Positions 48,098 to 60,035 of a stretch of DNA of 64,000 nt are shown piece after piece. Made by a program: the position numbers and the translations under genes. The stretch is from Jackrogersella multiformis (lineage: Eukaryota; Ascomycota; Sordariomycetes; Xylariales; Hypoxylaceae), in contig CADCXD010000002.1 in assembly GCA_902806575.1 (NCBI GenBank), forward strand, positions 806,001-870,000. The letters are read 5' to 3'. Positions within the stretch are counted from its first letter, which is position 1. Each line of letters begins with the position of its first letter. The notes beneath the pieces are model-generated. The model made no database searches. It saw only the letters and a program-made list of their open reading frames with translations, and was not told where the DNA came from.

Positions 48098-49647
48098 CTG
48101 GGTTATATATATATATCTACCTAGGAGGTAGTCAATGAGAAAATATAGTTCGATATGTTAAATATAAACCACGCTTACCTACCTACATGTAGGTAGGCTC
48201 CTGTGTATGTCGTACGAAACGGAGATACCGAAGTGATACGTCAGCATTGCTCATCCTCCACCGGCGAGTATAGAATTTGATCTATCGCTGGCAATGAATA
48301 GAAGTCCTTGGACAATACTTAAAGCTACCTAGTTAGTATGAGAGATAAGGGTTTGATCAAAACAAGGGGACTCTGATTAGTATACATGTGAAGCACCCGT
48401 GTATCAGCATATTCCAGGCTATTCTCTAAACTTATTACTTAAGTGCTTACATTTCTAGGTACCTAGGGTATGCTTACCTGAGGCCATTACCTACCTAGGT
48501 AGGTATAATAGGTACCTAGGTAGGTAGAGTCTAGAAGTCACCTTAGCCCGATGTCACAAACTCAGGTACCTCCGGAGTTATGATATTTATATCCAGAGGC
48601 AAAGGTTAGAAGGAAGGGGTTTTACGGTGCCTGAGCTGTATTGTATGTACCTATGTAGGTAGGTACAATACATACAATATATACCTCCTACCTCGCACAA
48701 ATAGCCAAACGCCATGATGTACCTAGGTATGTAGATGTACGTATTAGGTAATGTCGTTAGGAGACGTACCTATGTACCTAGGTAGTGAGTTTGGTACAAG
48801 TAGTCAGGTACCTGGTAGGTAGCCCAGGAGGTGTCGGAGGTAGGTACCTGTATTAATAGGTTAATAGGTTGGTACATGTACCTAGGTAGGTTCGTTGGCT
48901 AGAAGGTTCAGGCGGACGGTGCTCCCAAGTGGTTCCAATTGATGAGTCGAACGTCTGACTTTGTTACCACCTAGGCACATAATATGGCAGGCGCCACGCA
49001 GAGTCTGTAAGTAGTGTATTATCGTGCTCACTGAGAAACCGATCGAATTAAAATAAAAACCAAAAAACCTGAACATGGTAGCCACTTAGACAAAACTTCA
49101 CCTCACCTTCATACCAAAATTTCGAGGAATACCCATTCATTACATACCTTACCTTTTACAACATCTTTCCACCACTTTCTAGGTCTATCCGATCAAGAAG
49201 CGAAAAGGAAAAATTCGATTTCTTCGACGCTGAAAAATCGCATCGACCGACGAATAGCATAGCATAGCATAGCATATTCGAGCAGCGAAATGTAGAGATC
49301 TTCTGACTAGAAGGGGAAAAATATTGATTCGAGCAATCAATTGCGCACCACGAGCAGCGCGGGAGGCGGCTTACCTTTTCCTCCGTGAATAGGTACAAAA
49401 GGCCTGGAACCTTTTTGGAGGGGCACAGGTGAACTTTATCAGTGATAACAAATAACAGCATAACAGCCTAGGGACGGCCTAGGTCAAGGTCGCCACTGCT
49501 AGACACCCCGATAATCACACGCGGAAAGCGTCAACTTGATTACTCTTGATTGCTCTTGAGCCCTTCAAAAACACCGGACACCAAGCACCAAAGCGGGCGG
49601 ATTAACTGTTTAACTTACGAATTCTCAGCCCTAAAAAAAGGGAAACA
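48098..49647. other. 1.5-kb intergenic gap dense in TACCTAGGTA
   Basis: This spacer holds the highest density of the palindrome in the window (48455-48535, 48640-48670, 48715-48790, 48835-48895). A short AGCAT tandem lies at 49256-49275. No gene is supported. Confidence 0.6.
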
Positions 49648-51263
49648 ATGGCCTACAGAGGTATTCTTTCCAATTTAGTTTTTTCTTCTTCCGAACACCC
49701 ATTCAGATACTTCGTACACCCATTCAGATATTTCCTTTCTTACCTTTACCTTTACCTACCCACACCCTACTAAGGTTAAGGAAATTGAATCACTTCGTAT
49801 TCTTCTCTCCCCTCCCCTCATCAAAATCCTTGCACAGTCAGACCAAACCTGTAGAAATTCAAATCACTAAAACTCGGCTGTGTGCAACCTAGTAGCATCG
49901 TCATCCCAAGCGGACCTGGACTCTGCTCAGAACGCATTCACCAACGACGTCAATTCCTTTCTCGACTTCGATCCCGACAGCATTTTCGATCGGTCAACCT
50001 TTACTAATCCTTGGGCACAACCAACGAACCCTCAAAATTCCAGTCTGTTCAGCCTGGACCAACAACAACAACATTATCCGAACCAGCTACCCTCTTTGCC
50101 TAGCCTGTTCACGGAACACCCATTTGCCGACCCTCTCGACACCATCCAGCACCTTCAGTCTATAGCGGAACATCGTCACCACAACCCATCACAACCCTCT
50201 CCCAACCTCAACCGTCATCTACAAGGATCTGGTTGGTTTCCGAACGCCGGTTTTCCTATCTCGGATTCAAACTCGCGTCGACAAGCATCAGGTCAAACCC
50301 ACACCGAACTGCGTTCTCTTGCCACGCCGAGAACCCACCAACCAAGACCGACATCATCGGCCGGTCAAAATACTTACACACAACTCCCCCAGCCTAACAG
50401 ATTTGGCCCCGAACTAAACGGTGATGAATACTATTTGACAGCCTTGGGCGACGGCGACTTTTCTTCACCCTCGCTACCACCTATCAACAGCAGTCCTCTG
50501 CCACCTACTCGACCGCGATCCTCCGACATACCGAAACCTCTCGAGGTCGGCGAAGCGTTGCCAAGAGTTGGAACTCGAGATCAAAGAACTAGCAAAGGGC
50601 GTTTAGTTGACTTGACAAAGGAAGAATCGGATTTTGACTCCATCTCTGGCATTGATCCCGCAACACCGGCCATGCCTACCTCGAGAAAGCGAACCGCCAC
50701 AGCTTCTAACGGCGAGGCGCGTGGCGCTGTTGCTAAACGACGACGATCTTCTCCTACCTCTAGCCTAGTAAGCAGGCCAAGACGGAAGCAGACCTATGGG
50801 GACTCCCCGTTCGTCGAAGATGGTCTCCTCAGTGATCCAATTGACCTGGATGGTCCCGAGACCATTGATTTATCTAATGCCGCAGACGTCCCGGAAGAGT
50901 TGATGGCTGACAAGTGCGACAACCGGCTCAAGATGGGCAAGTTTCAATGTGTCATTTGCATGGACGATGCATCTTACCTGACTGTTACACATTGTGGTAT
51001 GTTGAAGTTTGTTTCTTTGCTTCTTTGGTGAACTCTCAAACCCGGTGGTAGATTATTAACTAACCGTCTTGCAAGGTCATCTCTTCTGCTCCGAATGCTT
51101 GCACTCGGCACTTCATATCGATAATATGAAGAAGACGTGCCCGGTCTGCCGAACAAAAGTCGACCCGAAGGAGAAGAAGGGCAAGAACCACAAGTCGTAC
51201 TATCACCTCGAACTGAAAGTCATGACCGCGAACAAGAAGGGGAAGCGGCCAGCTGGCACTTGA
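49648..51263 (+). CDS. C-terminal RING E3 ligase, SLX8-like (STUbL candidate)
   Basis: Three exons, 49648-49660, 49893-50996 and 51076-51263, give 434 aa. Exon 1 encodes only MAYR plus one base. A GTA codon built across the 232-nt intron continues the frame (MAYRVASSSQADLD). Most of the protein is disordered and Ser/Pro/Gln-rich. Two clusters look like SUMO-interaction motifs: LVDLTKEES (about residue 250) and PIDLDGPETIDLS (about 330). The RING finger reads CVICMDD, then THCGHLFCSECLH and CPVCRTKV, a C3HC4 pattern completed across intron 2. A basic tail ends the protein. This layout (SIMs plus C-terminal RING) is that of yeast Slx8-type SUMO-targeted ubiquitin ligases, which act in the nucleus in genome stability. 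Orthology to SLX8 is inference. Confidence 0.82.
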
Positions 51264-52152
51264 GCTCAGCAGAGGTGCAGCTTCACTGTAACTGATGTGG
51301 TGAAGACGCAGTTCAGACAAGGAGCGGACGAGGACTTATGGCAGGCAAGGTAATTTCCTACAGGACGACGGCATGCCGCCAGGTTTCAGCTTAAGAAGCC
51401 GTCGAAAGAGAAGCGGTCCTTTATGGTACCACTCTTTCCCAGGGGTGTTTTGTTTTGTTGTCGACCCAAGGGAGGATAGGCATTGGCGATCCCGGGCGGG
51501 AATTGCAGCATACAATTGGTACCAGGCGAGGTGCTTGGTTTTGCATGGAAAGGGGAGTTCGTTCATAACATCGGCAACTTGATACCCCATTGTACTTTTT
51601 TTACCGCAAACCGGATTAGGAAATGCCTCTGATTATTTTCACATGCCCCCTTACTATACGACGGGGGCATAACGTTTGTTACATCAAGAGGACAAACCAA
51701 CTAGTTAGACACAATAATATCCGATTGAGATTTCCTAAAGCCTATGAGTTTTCTATACTACCTAATCAATGCCTTTGATAACTCGAAGCAGGTAATCCGT
51801 GGAATGTTGACAGGATAAGAGCTTTTCTTACGTGGAGGAGGCAGACATGACCGAGGAGGCTTCCAACATAGCCTCTAGGCACTCATTTGCGTCTCGCGCA
51901 CCTTCCGCCGCACGTATGGCATCCTTCTACGTACATAATTCACACCAGGCTAAGTCGCATATCACGAAAGCAGGCGAGAGCCTCTAAATACTTCACGTTT
52001 CCGTAATAACAATGATATTATAATTCACGCCTGCCCGCACGCCATACCTATACCATATCATCCCTAACACCTTAACATCTAAGCACCTTGGGTGGCTACT
52101 TCTATATCGGCACCGAGCTTCCAAAATCCAGATGGCAGACAGATTATAATAA
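51264..52152. other. intergenic gap between convergent genes
   Basis: 3' flanks of the RING gene and the CLC gene. No gene or structured element is seen. Confidence 0.5.
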
Positions 52153-55073
52153 TTATAATATCCCGCCCCTACGGTCCTCGATACCCTCTCCAGCCAGCCC
52201 CTCATCCTCATCATCCTCATCCTCGTCGTCGCCGTCGGCGCCCAGCAGCCCGCCCCGCTCGCCGGCCTCGGCCGCTCCGCCGTCGTCATCGTCATCGTCA
52301 TCGTCCCCACCCCGCGCGCCCTGGCCGGACAAAACGCCTCCCCTGCCGCTGCCGCCGCGCCTCGCTTCCTCGGCGCCGTGCAGCACGTACCAACAGTCCT
52401 TCTTGGTGAGCAGGCCCTGGAGGACGCCGCGGTCGCTGAAGAGGACGTAGCGGACGCCGAGCTTCTGGAAGTAGGAGACGGCGAGGCACAGGCTGCTGCG
52501 GCTGGGCAGGGTGAGGGGGGTCTGGTCCATCCAGGGGCGGAGGTCGAGGGTGCGGCGGGGGTCGGCGAGGGGCTGGTGGGAGAAGAAGGCCTCGGTCTCG
52601 GGGGGCAGGGAGCGCGGGGGCTGGGCGCCAGCCGCGAGGTTGTAGGCCAGCTCGGCGCGGCTGATGTAGCCGAGGAGGACGGCGTCGCGGGGGTCGCTGA
52701 CGACGGGGAAGCCGCGGTAGTCGCAGGTGTCGAGGACGCCGCGCAGGCTGGCGATGGTGTGGCCCGTGGCGGTGAGGACGACGAGGTCCTCGATGCGCGT
52801 CATGATCTGGGAGGCGGGGATGTCGGGCGCGTGCTGGGCGCCGCCGCCGTCGTCCCCCGAGTCCAGGAACGGGTACTCGTTGAAGTGGATCCAGCTCTCG
52901 TAGATGCCGCGGCGCGAGAACGCGTCGCCGACCCACTTGGACAGCATGACGGCCACCATGATGGGCAGCACGTACATGAGCGCGCCCGTCAGCTCGAACA
53001 TGATGACGACGATGGAGACCGTCATGCGCGTGACGCCCGCGAGCGTCGCCGCGGCGCCGATCATGGCGTACACGCCCGGCGTCACGCAAGCCCGGTCGGG
53101 ATCGCACGTGCTGAAGGCGAAGAAGTTGGGATGGTTGCGCTGCCAGATCTCCATGATTATGCCGACGGCGCGGCCAGAGAGCGCGCCGATGGCCATGGAG
53201 GGCAGTATGATACCTGCTGGGATCTGCAGGCCGAAGGTGATGGATGCGAGGAAGAAGCCGAGGATGGCGGCGAACAGTAGGAGGATGATGGTGCCGGCTG
53301 TTGCGGCGCCCGTCTTACAGAGACCGAAGGGGTCGTCGAGAACTAGGGCGCAGTCGGAGAAGAGCGAGGACACGAGCTCTGAAGATTGCGCTCGCATGTA
53401 GAAATTGGGGTAGTTGATGAGGGCTGTCAAGAAGGCCACGATGATTACTTGGGTCAGTGGCCCCGGGAGCCAGGATGTGGACTTCTTCCATTGCGCCACA
53501 CGCATGTTGGCTTTGATGAAGAGTCCGCCATAGATGCCGCCTAGGATGCCGAGGAAGGCGAAGGGTATCACCTCGAAGCCGTGCCAGCCTGTGCTGAATT
53601 TGACCTGGTACAGCACGAGCTTGCCGGACCGGAATGGGTCGAAAGCTTGCAAGACAACGGCAGCCGTCATGGCACACACAAAGCTCTGCCACATGGTTTT
53701 GTCGGGGAAGTAGTAGGATAGCTGTTCAAGACTGAACAGCACACCTCCGATAGGGGATCCGAATGCAACCGAGATCCCCGATGCTGCTGCCGCAGACAGG
53801 ACCTCTCGTTTTCGTGCTGCTTCGAATCAACTTCTGTCTTGTATTCTTGATGCCCGTGATACATACCTTCATTATTATTAATATTTGGAAATAGTTTGAT
53901 GAACAGGTTCGCGCAACAACAAGCGACATGTACTAAGGGGCCTTCCTTTCCCAGCCACATACCTGATGCGACTGCTAGACACTAGGCTCAGTTAGCAAAA
54001 GGTCGTTCACAAGTAAGTCGAGATAATATGTACCAATCCCAAAGACTTCGTTACTAGTGTCCAGCCCCCTAAGAAACGCCGAATGACGAAGCCTCCCAAT
54101 ACTGTTTTTATCTCGGGTATACCACTGTGCTTTGCGTAAATCGCGTACTCCTTGACCAGGAAGCCGGCGCAGAGGGCAAAGGATACCTAGTGGTAAGTCA
54201 GCAACTTGATGTGCTCGGAATTACCATCAATAAACTCACGGAGAGTAATATGAAAAAGAAGTACTCTATAAACCACTTCCCGCCGGTAGACCCTATCCCT
54301 AGAGCGGCGGCCCACGGTTTCCATCCTATACATTTTGCGCCTTGGTCGTAACCCCAACAGCAGAACTGCTTATTTAGATAGAATGCGCCTCCTTCAGGCC
54401 CTGAATGACAATAACCAGTCTTTATATCTCCTAGCCAGTCCGAGGCGACATCTATACCTGCGGCAAGCGCACCAACAGCAATGCCCGTCAGGACGAGGAT
54501 GACCCATATCTGACTAGAATCTAGTAGTTGTTGTACATATCCAATTATGCCGGTCGCGCTTGAGTATAAAACTCGCAAGCGTTGTCTCTCTTTCGTGTAC
54601 TCGAAGATCCAGTCGATGGCCGTCAGATCTTCGTACCCTACTCTCCGACCCGGGCCCTCGACGTACCAATCAAGGGGCACTCCTTCTTTCGGAATGTTCA
54701 GTGTATGAGGGGTGCTCTGATGATGGTCGGTGTCTTCGTTTAGGCCATGTAGTCTCGTCGGCGTGGCCGTTTCGGGATGAGGTGAGCGCTGCGACACGGA
54801 TCCAAAGCGATTGCCGGTCAAGGTGGACAATAAGCGATTCGGTTGGGAGAAGATAGATCGCTTTTGTTTCCTCTTGAAGCTCATGGGCTCGGAGAAGTCC
54901 TCACTCAACGGGTCATCGCTTAGAAGGCTAGGGTCGTGGCTATCGAACAGGTTGTCGAGCTCGTCTCTTTCGTCACGACTTGGGGGATGCGTCCGGTTGG
55001 GCGACCTGGAGCAAGAAGACGAGGCTTCCTCGTCGTGGGTGTTCACGAAATTCCTGCTGCTGCTGCTTGCCAT
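52153..55073 (-). CDS. CLC-family chloride transporter with CBS domains
   Basis: Four exons on the minus strand: 55073-54240, 54186-54034, 53981-53867 and 53816-52153, giving 921 aa. A disordered cytosolic N terminus of about 190 residues leads to EDLTAIDWIFEYTKER, typical of the Gef1/ClC-3 group. Selectivity-filter motifs are present: SGIPEIKTVLGG in exon 2, GKEGPLVHVACC in exon 3 with the gating glutamate, and GSPIGGVLFSLEQLSYYF in exon 4. The C terminus holds two CBS domains (about 680-740 and 790-835), then a Gly-rich and strongly acidic tail with a run of eight Asp. The gating glutamate suggests Cl-/H+ exchange in Golgi or vacuolar membranes, but transport mode is inferred from the family. 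The region coding the CBS domains is extremely G+C-rich compared with exons 1-3. Confidence 0.94.
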
Positions 55074-55686
55074 CTCGAAGGCGCGTATGTGCGATCTGCC
55101 ATATCGCAAATGCTTATTATATATTGCTGTCGCAAAACTGGTCGAGGATGAGGTAGTTGGTATGCGACTTTGCGATCAGTCAGATGATAAGGTAAGGTAA
55201 AGTAAAGTAAAGTAGGGGTCCCGATCGCCGGTACCTATTATTCCTATTATTAGACTAGTACCTAGAGTTGCGATAACGATAAGAGCATTGTTCCATCGTT
55301 GTTGCCGGTAATGTTACTAGATCGTGTAACTGTAACCCAGTAAGTTTGTTAGTGTCGTCATGCTTCTCTTATTATTGGCTATAAATTTGTATACCACCTC
55401 TAGGTACCTACCTACCTCTTATAGCTTTTAAAGATAGCTTCATACTTCATACTTCATACTTCATACTTCATACTTCATACCTATTCATAATCAAGTAACC
55501 AAACCAAGCCGAAACAACTCGAAACAAAATCAAATAAAATCAGTTCGGTTATCGTAATCTAGATTCATGAAGCTATCGCAAATCCTTCACCCTTGATCAA
55601 ATCTCATATTGAGTGTCAAACAGATACGACATACAAAATGATCCCTACCTAAGACAGCATATAATCTCATATAAACGAGGACAAAC
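55074..55686. promoter_or_regulatory. divergent promoter, CLC / neurochondrin
   Basis: Spacer of 613 bp between divergent start codons. It contains six perfect copies of TTCATAC (55439-55480) and a CTAGGTACCTACCTACC motif at about 55402-55418. No other site is assigned. Confidence 0.45.
55439..55480. repeat. (TTCATAC)6 tandem repeat
   Basis: Six perfect 7-bp copies, read directly from the sequence, in the divergent CLC/neurochondrin promoter spacer. Confidence 0.95.
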
Positions 55687-57777
55687 ATGGACGCAGCGGA
55701 TATCTCGAAGTTACAAGTGAAAGACAGCGATGAGAGTAGGTCGAGTGTCAGCGCAGCTCCATCCATAGAGAAGATCCAACAACTTCTTAAGACCAAAGAT
55801 GACACTTCTAGGTTTGTTGGCCTGGCTCTCCTGAAGTCCGTCTTAGACAACTCCCCTGAGCTACAAAGTGAGAAAGAAATCATCCTTTCACTATGGGATT
55901 CTATATCCCCAAAGTTTCTCGACCGACTGTTACGCACTGGCTCCCAATCTGGTTCGGAACAGAAGAACTCCAAGGATATGCTTGACTTGGCAGTTGCTGT
56001 TATTCATACATTCGCAGTCTTGCTACCCGAAGACTCAAAGCAAGATTCGAAACTCCTTTCTCGAATACCCAAATTAGCCAAGGCTGTTCTGCATAGGTAA
56101 TTAATAGACTTTCTCATATGATGCGCCTACGCTGACTTAATATCAGCTCTAAGGAGACTACTCCAGTCATAATAGAGACGTTGCTAACCCTCGTCACCGT
56201 ACCCGAGGGTGCCAAAGGCTTCGCTGATCTCGAAATCGACGACTGGACTCCCCTGATAGAGATTGCTCCAGAACACTCGCATGTGCTCACCTTATTCATT
56301 TGGGCTTGGGAAAAGGGCACTACGGGTCTCGAAGATGAACAAGCAAGGGAAGCTATGAAAGCCAAGATTGATAATGGTATCCAATCTTTCGTCTCCTCCT
56401 TTATTGGCACCGACGCAACCAGCCTCCTAGAATTTATATCTCATGTTCTGCGGAACTTAGATGAGAACGTAAGCGCCCCTATGCATCGATAGCGATAGTG
56501 AGCTTCATCTAATAACTCTTCAGCTCATACCACGGAATCCGAAATGGGTCGGTTCAGTCACCAAGCTCGTACGCAACTTAGCTACCAACCGACCAACCGC
56601 AGCCAGCCGTTCTGCGTATACAAACTGCGCAGGTGCCCTGCTACTTATTTATCCAGAATCAACGCCTCAGCTATTATTCCTCGATGAGAAGGACTCGTCA
56701 AAGCCTTTCTCATACCTATTCATAAACCTCATCCTAGTAGACCTCCGCGCAACCTTACCCTCTCTCCTAGAGAAACTCAACGATCCGGAGTACCCACTGA
56801 TCTCTCAACGTCTCACATCCGCCCTCGATATCCTCACCGCCTTCATCGGCGAGCTCATCGCCTGGATGGAAGAGCTAGACAATCCCAAGCCGGATATGGA
56901 CCCAGCACACTCCTGGCTTCGGATGTCTCCCGATCTCGTCCTCAAGCTGGCGACCCCCATCGGCGAGACCATGTCCGTCACGATTGAATACCTGCGGGAC
57001 CGCTGGGACGCGTCGGTAGCCGGGGCTCAGGGGTTACACCCGGAGGCGCGGGCCGGAAGCGCGCATACCAGCTTCGGCTCCCATAAGACGTTAGCCTGGG
57101 ACGCAAAGGACGAGAGCGCGGCCACAGACGCCTTCATGCTATCCGCCATCCGCGCGATCGCGCTCTGGGTCCGCGACGACGACGGAGATGTCCTGAGGAA
57201 AGAGAGTGCGGGGCTCATGGACATGTTCATGGAGCTATACCAGAATAGCAGGCCAGCCCCGTCCCAGCTCGACGGGTTAGACTATAGACTCCCTATCCTC
57301 GCAGCACTCGAAGGCGTGCTCCGGACGCCGCAAGGTGTCGACGCTTTCAGCTCGTACAATGGATGGGGAATCCTGTCGCAGGATATGCTTAGAATCCTCG
57401 ACGAGAGTTCGACGCCCAATAGACTCCAAGAAGCAGATGTCATGCGCGGCACCCGCATCGCCCTCGTCCTGCAGATAGTTGTAGAGGAAGAGGGTAGCAC
57501 GGCCGAGGACTGGATGGCGATCGTGACCGCGGTCGCAGCGTACGGTGTTCCCAGCGCGGAGACGGGCGCTGTGGACGGCGCACTTCTCGATTTCCAGACC
57601 GATGTGTTACAGCTTACTTCAGCTTTGCTGGAAAATGCAAGCCCGGGGATGCGGATGCGGTACGTACATTCGGCCACAGCCATACGAGGGATTGCAGAGC
57701 AGGTAAGAGGCAGGGTGGAGGAGGATAGTGACACTGCGAAGGCGCTGCAAGACGTGTTGGCTACGTTGGATGCGTAG
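55687..57777 (+). CDS. neurochondrin family protein
   Basis: Three exons, 55687-56096, 56147-56468 and 56524-57777, give 661 aa. The protein is all-helical. IEKIQQLLKTKDDTSRFVGLALL is the typical N-terminal repeat of the neurochondrin (DUF1941) family, followed by ISPKFLDRLLRTG and IHTFAVLLP. The second exon gives IIETLLTLVTVPEGAKGFADL. Later helical repeats (ALDILTAFIGELIAWMEEL) continue to the end. Neurochondrin is an ARM-like protein known from animals as a neuronal signalling partner. Its role in fungi is not established. Both introns are short and canonical (GTAATT...CAG, GTAAGC...CAG). Confidence 0.88.
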
Positions 57778-60035
57778 ATAGCTTGAATTGATTGTGATTT
57801 AAAGTATTTAATTATATACACAGTACCAAAGAGGGACCTTAGTAAAAGGAGTAGTTGAAAATCGGAGCTTGATATTATGTTGTCGTAAATAGGGGCGTTT
57901 CTAATGTATACCTAGGACATGAAAGTCTCGATCCTATCATAACTACCTAGGTAGGCAAGCAGGCCGACATTCAAATATGAATATCTCGACTACAATTTAT
58001 ACATAAGATAGGTACTTTTCTTCGCCCTTCTAGACTTCGGTGGCTTGAAACTACGTAGAAACCATGTATCTCTCAAAGAGGGTGATGTACACAAGCAACG
58101 GGGGAAAATCCAGCCAATATATCTCGGCAATTAATTGAGCAGGAAACTAACAAGGTGGTTTAATTCTTGAATATCTATTGTCATGGTATCCCTCGGGTTT
58201 GGGGTTTAAAGTACCTAGCGTATAATTGTAAAGAGTACCTAGGTAGTAGCCTCTGGTGCTGGATGGTGAGGCCTGATGATGTAAATGGTAGGCGAGGAAT
58301 TATATAAGCCTACTGTCGTTTGCTATACTAGGTACCTGGGAAAAGGGGTGGACCTAGGTGTTCTAACAAATAGGCCTTTAGATCTGAGCCTCCTGATCTT
58401 TATCAGACTACTACTGATTATATCAGATCCCTATTTTAAAGCATCAGCTTCCTTCCATCTTATTTCATCTACGGCATCTATATATTTACGAACTTGGTTG
58501 TTCAATGTCAGATTCCAGCTTATCAGTAAGGAAATATGAGGTATGGCGTCAGCACAGGCAGTACGAATGCGGGAAAAGGTGTGCATACCACAAGCACCTA
58601 ATCAACCTAACATTTAGAGCATCGGCGAAGCGCATCCTTATTGGCCTTGAGGCTCGAACACTAGCACACGCGAGCCATTGCCGTAAGAAGAATCGCGAGC
58701 CGCTGACAAGCCGAGCTGCGACAATCACAACCGCATCCAGCAGATCGTTAATGCTAAAACGCGGCTACGGGGGCCAGTTAGATGCAACCCGAGATCAGGG
58801 ACCGAGAATTAGACCGCATAAGAAATTAGACTTCTGACCACCTAGCCAGTTAGCCTCGATGCATAGGTACCTACCTTCTAGCTGTCTACACTAGGTAGCT
58901 AATAAATAGTAGATGGTGTGTGGGCAGGTGGAAACGAGAACACACCTCGTTGGTGTCGATCGAATCCTCCGGAGAACAGATCCACCGCTATGTAACTGTA
59001 GGTGGTAAATGCCAGTGCCCTAGGCGAGTCCCGAAGTGGGAGACATGGGAGCTAAAAATAGGGCTGGCAGGTAAGGTAACAATAGGATAATGATACAAAA
59101 CAACGAGGTAGGTATCCAGGAGGAAATGAAAACATCACTGTCGCATTTTCATTCTCCTTTAGTTCAAGGGGCATACGATATTCCTCGACAGCGAACCGGT
59201 GGCACTACCATTTCCTCAATTTCGAATGATCGAATACTAGTGGCCCGTATTACGAACGTCGACTTTGGTAGGTATATAGCAGGATCCAATAGAAGTTCTA
59301 TAATAGTGTAGTTTGTCAAACCCCTGAGCGGAGCGTTGCATCACCAAATGCGACCAGACAAACTCGGGCAGAGACCTACCCACCTTAGGTAGGCAACGGG
59401 TCTGCCATTCGCCTACGCTGCTACGGTGCCGCATACCGAGGCTGCAACCAAGCAGGTATCCTCGCCACATGAGACATACTACCTAGTGTAGGCACAGCAC
59501 ATTTACCTTCCCGATTCCCTGAGCCGCAAATGGGGCCCGAGTGCGGGATGTTTATGCGCACAGCCCTTCCCAGGACTCGGGGATCGATCATATCGGGTAC
59601 CTAGTTTATATTATACATCCCAAGCAGCCAAGGTAAGGATACTGAAAGTAATGAATGTACTGAATGCTCCAGGCATGCAGCAAACAATCCAGAAGCATGT
59701 GATCAACATAATCTACCTACATACAGCATCATCGCGGGAGGCACAAGCACGACAGATAGGTAGGTAGATAGACAAATACAGAAATTAATTCTCCTCTATT
59801 ACAAGCTAGACGTTTAGGTACAGCGCTACCGGCGGTGGTAGGTTATATCGTGTGTATATACAGACAAAAAAATAGGTATCTCTTAGCAAGTAGTATGACA
59901 AGTGGTAAGCAATGGTGGATATACGCCCGCTCCCTCGTCCTCCGCGATGCCCCGGCCCCGGCCCCGTTTCCCGTTCCGAAGTCCCGTTTCCCGTCGCGCG
60001 TGCATGCATGCATTTCGGTCCCACTCCCCCGGCCG
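57778..60035. other. 2.3-kb intergenic gap between convergent genes
   Basis: No gene supported. Two open frames of about 75-110 codons (58505-58837 plus strand, 59237-59470 minus strand) lack recognisable character. TACCTAGGTA-type motifs recur (57930-57955, 58230-58245, 58328-58340). Confidence 0.45.

Noticed and set aside
52378..53280. 300-codon open frame opposite the CLC gene
   Set aside because: It is a shadow of the very G+C-rich CLC exon on the other strand and has no independent features.
58505..58837. 110-codon open frame
   Set aside because: It has no protein-like pattern, is rich in Arg, Ser and His as chance frames are, and is not supported by splice sites.
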